From: Sphingopyxis panaciterrulae
Lineage (GTDB): Bacteria; Pseudomonadota; Alphaproteobacteria; Sphingomonadales; Sphingomonadaceae
NCBI RefSeq assembly: GCF_014199295.1
Contig: NZ_JACIJH010000010.1
Coordinates: 102,442-166,441 of the forward strand
DNA: 64,000 nt
Direction: 5' to 3'
Shown here: positions 62,002 through 64,000 of the stretch, piece by piece
Position numbering within the stretch: position 1 is the stretch's first letter
Layout: the number at the start of each line of letters is the position of its first letter
Position numbers and translations under genes: made by a program
The notes under the pieces: generated by a model
Database searches by the model: none
Seen by the model: the letters and a program-made list of their open reading frames with translations, nothing else
Told to the model about the DNA's origin: nothing

Positions 62002-63879
62002 ATGGCGACGATTCGTATCGATCTTGGTCTGGCCGCGCCGGTTCGGCTGGGCCGGCTCGCGCTCAATCCTGCGCTACGCGAAATCCGCCGCGACGACGGT
62101 GCCGAAGAGATTATCGAGCCGCGCGTGATGCAGGTGCTGCTCGCGCTGGCGGAAGCGCGAAGCGAGATCGTTCGCCGCGAAGATCTGACCGAACGCTGCT
62201 GGGAAGGGCGCATCGTCGGAGAAGACGCAATCAATCGCGTGCTTTCCCGCCTGCGCCGCGTCGCGGAAGGAATCGGCGAAGATTCGTTCCGGATCGAGAC
62301 GATCACCAAAGTCGGCTACCGGCTCGTCGAGCTGGACGATCGTGCCGGCGGGGTCCCCGGCTCATCCTCTTCAAATTCGCCACCTCCTCCGGCAGGGCCG
62401 CTACAAGGCGAATCTCCGGGTGCTTCGCGCCACGCCAGGCATTTGGCCACGGCCACAGTGCTTTTCTTTATGATCGGCATCGGAGGCTGGTGGTTCCTCC
62501 GGCCAACCCCCGCTCACAGCATGATGGTTCGACTAGCCGGATTCCGGCCTTTGTCAGCAGGCCTGCCCCCAACCCTGCGCGAGGCTGTCGACGCTGAGAT
62601 CACTGCGGCGTTCAACGCCGATGGCGTTATCGGCGTTTCCACTGCATCCGCTCCGCCGCCCGGTCAGGCGCCGGCCTATGCTCTTGGCGGAACGATCTAT
62701 CGTGTGGGCAACTCCGTCCGCGTCATTACGCGATTCACCAACGAGCGCACCGGCGCGATTCTATGGTCAGACAGAATCGATTATGCCGCCGATCAGGCCT
62801 CGAAAGTTCCCCACAAAATCGCCGTCGACGCGGGTATCGTTATTCGCTGCGGATTGTTCGGAGTCTCGACCCATCACAAATCGCTGCCCGACGCCGTTCT
62901 CGCCAACTACTTGCAATATTGCCAGGAATATTGGGCTTACGGCGGAAGCAAAACCCTTCGATTCGCGCAGTTGGTCGTTGCAGCGGCTCCCGATTTTTCC
63001 TGGGGATGGTCTGCCGTTGGGAACGGGTTCATGCAGGTCGCGCAGGTAGAACCCGATAGTCGGCGCGCTGAAAAACTGCGCGCGGCGGGGCGACGGGCCG
63101 AGGACAGGGCACTGGCCCTCGACCGCGCTAACAGCGAGGCTTTGGGCCACAAGGCTTTTCTGATCGATCCGCACGATTGGATCGGCCAGGAGAGGCTGTT
63201 CAAAAGCGCCATTGCGGCCAAGCCGCTCGATTGCGGCTGCGAGCATTATGGTTACGGCTGGAAGTTGGTAAGCATGGGTCGTCTTGATGACGCAGTCCAA
63301 CAATTTCTTGCCGCCACGGACATGCTCGCCCTTTGGTCGGACTCCCAGCTTGCTTTGGCTGGCGCGCTGATCGCAACGGGCCGGGCCGAAGAGGCGAAGC
63401 CGCACTTCGCCGCGGCGATAGATATCAGTAAAGATGCGAATTTTGACAAATGGGTCGCCGTTACCCAGGGCACCGAAACTGGCGATTACGCGGCTGCCAT
63501 CTCCGCGCTTCGCAGCCCGGAATTTCAAATTCCCGAAGAGCCACGCGCCGGCCTGTTGTCGGGATATCAGGCCCTCGCATCGGGAAACGCCCAGGCGAAG
63601 ACAAAGGCTATCCGAACGCTGATCGCGCTGCCCAGCGACAAGCAGAGCGAGACGGTCGCAACGATGCTGGCCGCGCTGGGCGCAAACCGGGAGGCGTTGG
63701 AGGTTGCGCGCGAAAGGCCGTGGCTGTTCTGGCGTCGGAGCATGCGCGGCGTGCTGAGCGAACCGGACTTTCCAACTGTCGCGAACCAGCTCGGTCTCAT
63801 GACTTATTGGAAAACCACGCGAATCAAGCCCGATATCTGTTCCACCAAAAGCCCGCCGCCCTTCTGCGGGATGATATAG
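62002..63879 (+). CDS. CadC/ToxR-like winged-helix regulator with TPR-rich C-terminus
   Basis: A 625-residue protein. The OmpR-type winged-helix domain covers about residues 10-110 (EIIEPRVMQVLLALAEARSE and EDAINRVLSRLRRVAEGIGE). One membrane segment (TATVLFFMIGIGGWWFL) lies near residue 155. The C-terminal region (about 180-600) has a TolB-like N-part and TPR-like helices, as in CadC-type membrane-bound regulators. The DNA domain is cytoplasmic and the sensor periplasmic. ATG 62002 has GGGAG upstream. The target is unknown; no neighbouring operon is evident. Confidence 0.82.
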   Translation: MATIRIDLGLAAPVRLGRLALNPALREIRRDDGAEEIIEPRVMQVLLALAEARSEIVRREDLTERCWEGRIVGEDAINRVLSRLRRVAEGIGEDSFRIETITKVGYRLVELDDRAGGVPGSSSSNSPPPPAGPLQGESPGASRHARHLATATVLFFMIGIGGWWFLRPTPAHSMMVRLAGFRPLSAGLPPTLREAVDAEITAAFNADGVIGVSTASAPPPGQAPAYALGGTIYRVGNSVRVITRFTNERTGAILWSDRIDYAADQASKVPHKIAVDAGIVIRCGLFGVSTHHKSLPDAVLANYLQYCQEYWAYGGSKTLRFAQLVVAAAPDFSWGWSAVGNGFMQVAQVEPDSRRAEKLRAAGRRAEDRALALDRANSEALGHKAFLIDPHDWIGQERLFKSAIAAKPLDCGCEHYGYGWKLVSMGRLDDAVQQFLAATDMLALWSDSQLALAGALIATGRAEEAKPHFAAAIDISKDANFDKWVAVTQGTETGDYAAAISALRSPEFQIPEEPRAGLLSGYQALASGNAQAKTKAIRTLIALPSDKQSETVATMLAALGANREALEVARERPWLFWRRSMRGVLSEPDFPTVANQLGLMTYWKTTRIKPDICSTKSPPPFCGMI

Positions 63880-63925
63880 CCGCGGTCGATCGATCTGGGG
63901 CCAGAACCCTAGGCGACGTTTACAT

Positions 63926-64000
63926 TCACGCGGCACATTTGATGGCTGCGACGAGATTGAGGAAGCCAGCGTAGTTTCTGGCGAGCTTGTCGTACCGGGT
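63926..64000 (-). mobile_element. C-terminal end of an IS5-family transposase, cut by the window edge
   Basis: The 24 residues before the stop (TRYDKLARNYAGFLNLVAA, then IKCAA) match the C-terminus of IS5-type transposases, which often end RYDKLARNF. The stop is at 63926-63928. The rest of the element lies outside the window, so intactness is unknown. Confidence 0.75.

Noticed and set aside
1..64000. CRISPR array or prophage
   Set aside because: No regularly spaced direct repeats and no phage structural genes; the only mobile-element traces are the recombinase remnant and the IS5 end.

Overview
The window is GC-rich, dense chromosomal DNA from an alphaproteobacterium. A Sphingopyxis/Sphingomonas-type member of the Sphingomonadales is the best fit. 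This is inferred from the hisZ-purA pairing, the cpoB-tilS pair, sphingomonad-style TonB receptors, a UrcA-family protein and long antisense shadow frames; no database search was possible. No rRNA, tRNA or CRISPR array was recognised.

Layout. (1) 1-2.4 kb: the end of hisZ, a DOPA-dioxygenase-family gene, a nested palindromic repeat and purA. (2) 2.4-23.7 kb: an exopolysaccharide/capsule locus. It holds two Wzy/O-antigen-ligase-like membrane proteins, a split Alg14/Alg13-type glycosyltransferase, a secreted LamG + polysaccharide-lyase protein, a Wzx-type flippase, an HPr-kinase-like ATPase, a mosaic AT-rich GT4 glycosyltransferase, a methyltransferase and the Wzc/Wza export pair. It also holds sugar-nucleotide genes for UDP-GlcA epimerisation, UDP-ManNAc and UDP-ManNAcA synthesis, mannose-6-phosphate isomerase and GDP-mannose pyrophosphorylase. 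(3) 23.8-30.8 kb: housekeeping genes hslVU, a RodZ-like gene, cpoB, tilS, phhB, a small zinc-protease-like gene, ccmA and ccmB. A truncated serine-recombinase remnant follows ccmB, where ccmC might be expected.

(4) 31.4-56.1 kb is the most interesting part: an apparently complete phytate / inositol-phosphate utilisation island. It encodes a double-domain beta-propeller phytase, an AppA-like histidine acid phytase (lipoprotein), a PhoD-like Tat-exported phosphatase, a cytoplasmic inositol monophosphatase and a GlpT/OPA-type organophosphate transporter. It also has a full myo-inositol catabolic set (iolG, iolE, iolD, iolB, iolC fused to an aldolase domain, mmsA/iolA), a second Gfo/Idh/MocA dehydrogenase, an RpiR-type IolR regulator, two TonB-dependent receptors and a PepSY/response-regulator/histidine-kinase operon. 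A shared operator-like motif (GGAA-N6-TTCC and variants) precedes nearly every transcription unit of the island. That predicts one IolR regulon covering outer-membrane uptake, dephosphorylation, inner-membrane import and catabolism. The gene content suggests that phosphorylated inositol, not only free inositol, is brought into the cytoplasm.

(5) 56.8-60 kb: rplKA, tesB, nusG and secE. (6) 60.3-64 kb: a double PilZ protein, a UrcA-family protein, a CadC-like winged-helix/TPR regulator and the end of an IS5-type transposase at the window edge. Several REP-like palindromes sit in intergenic spaces.
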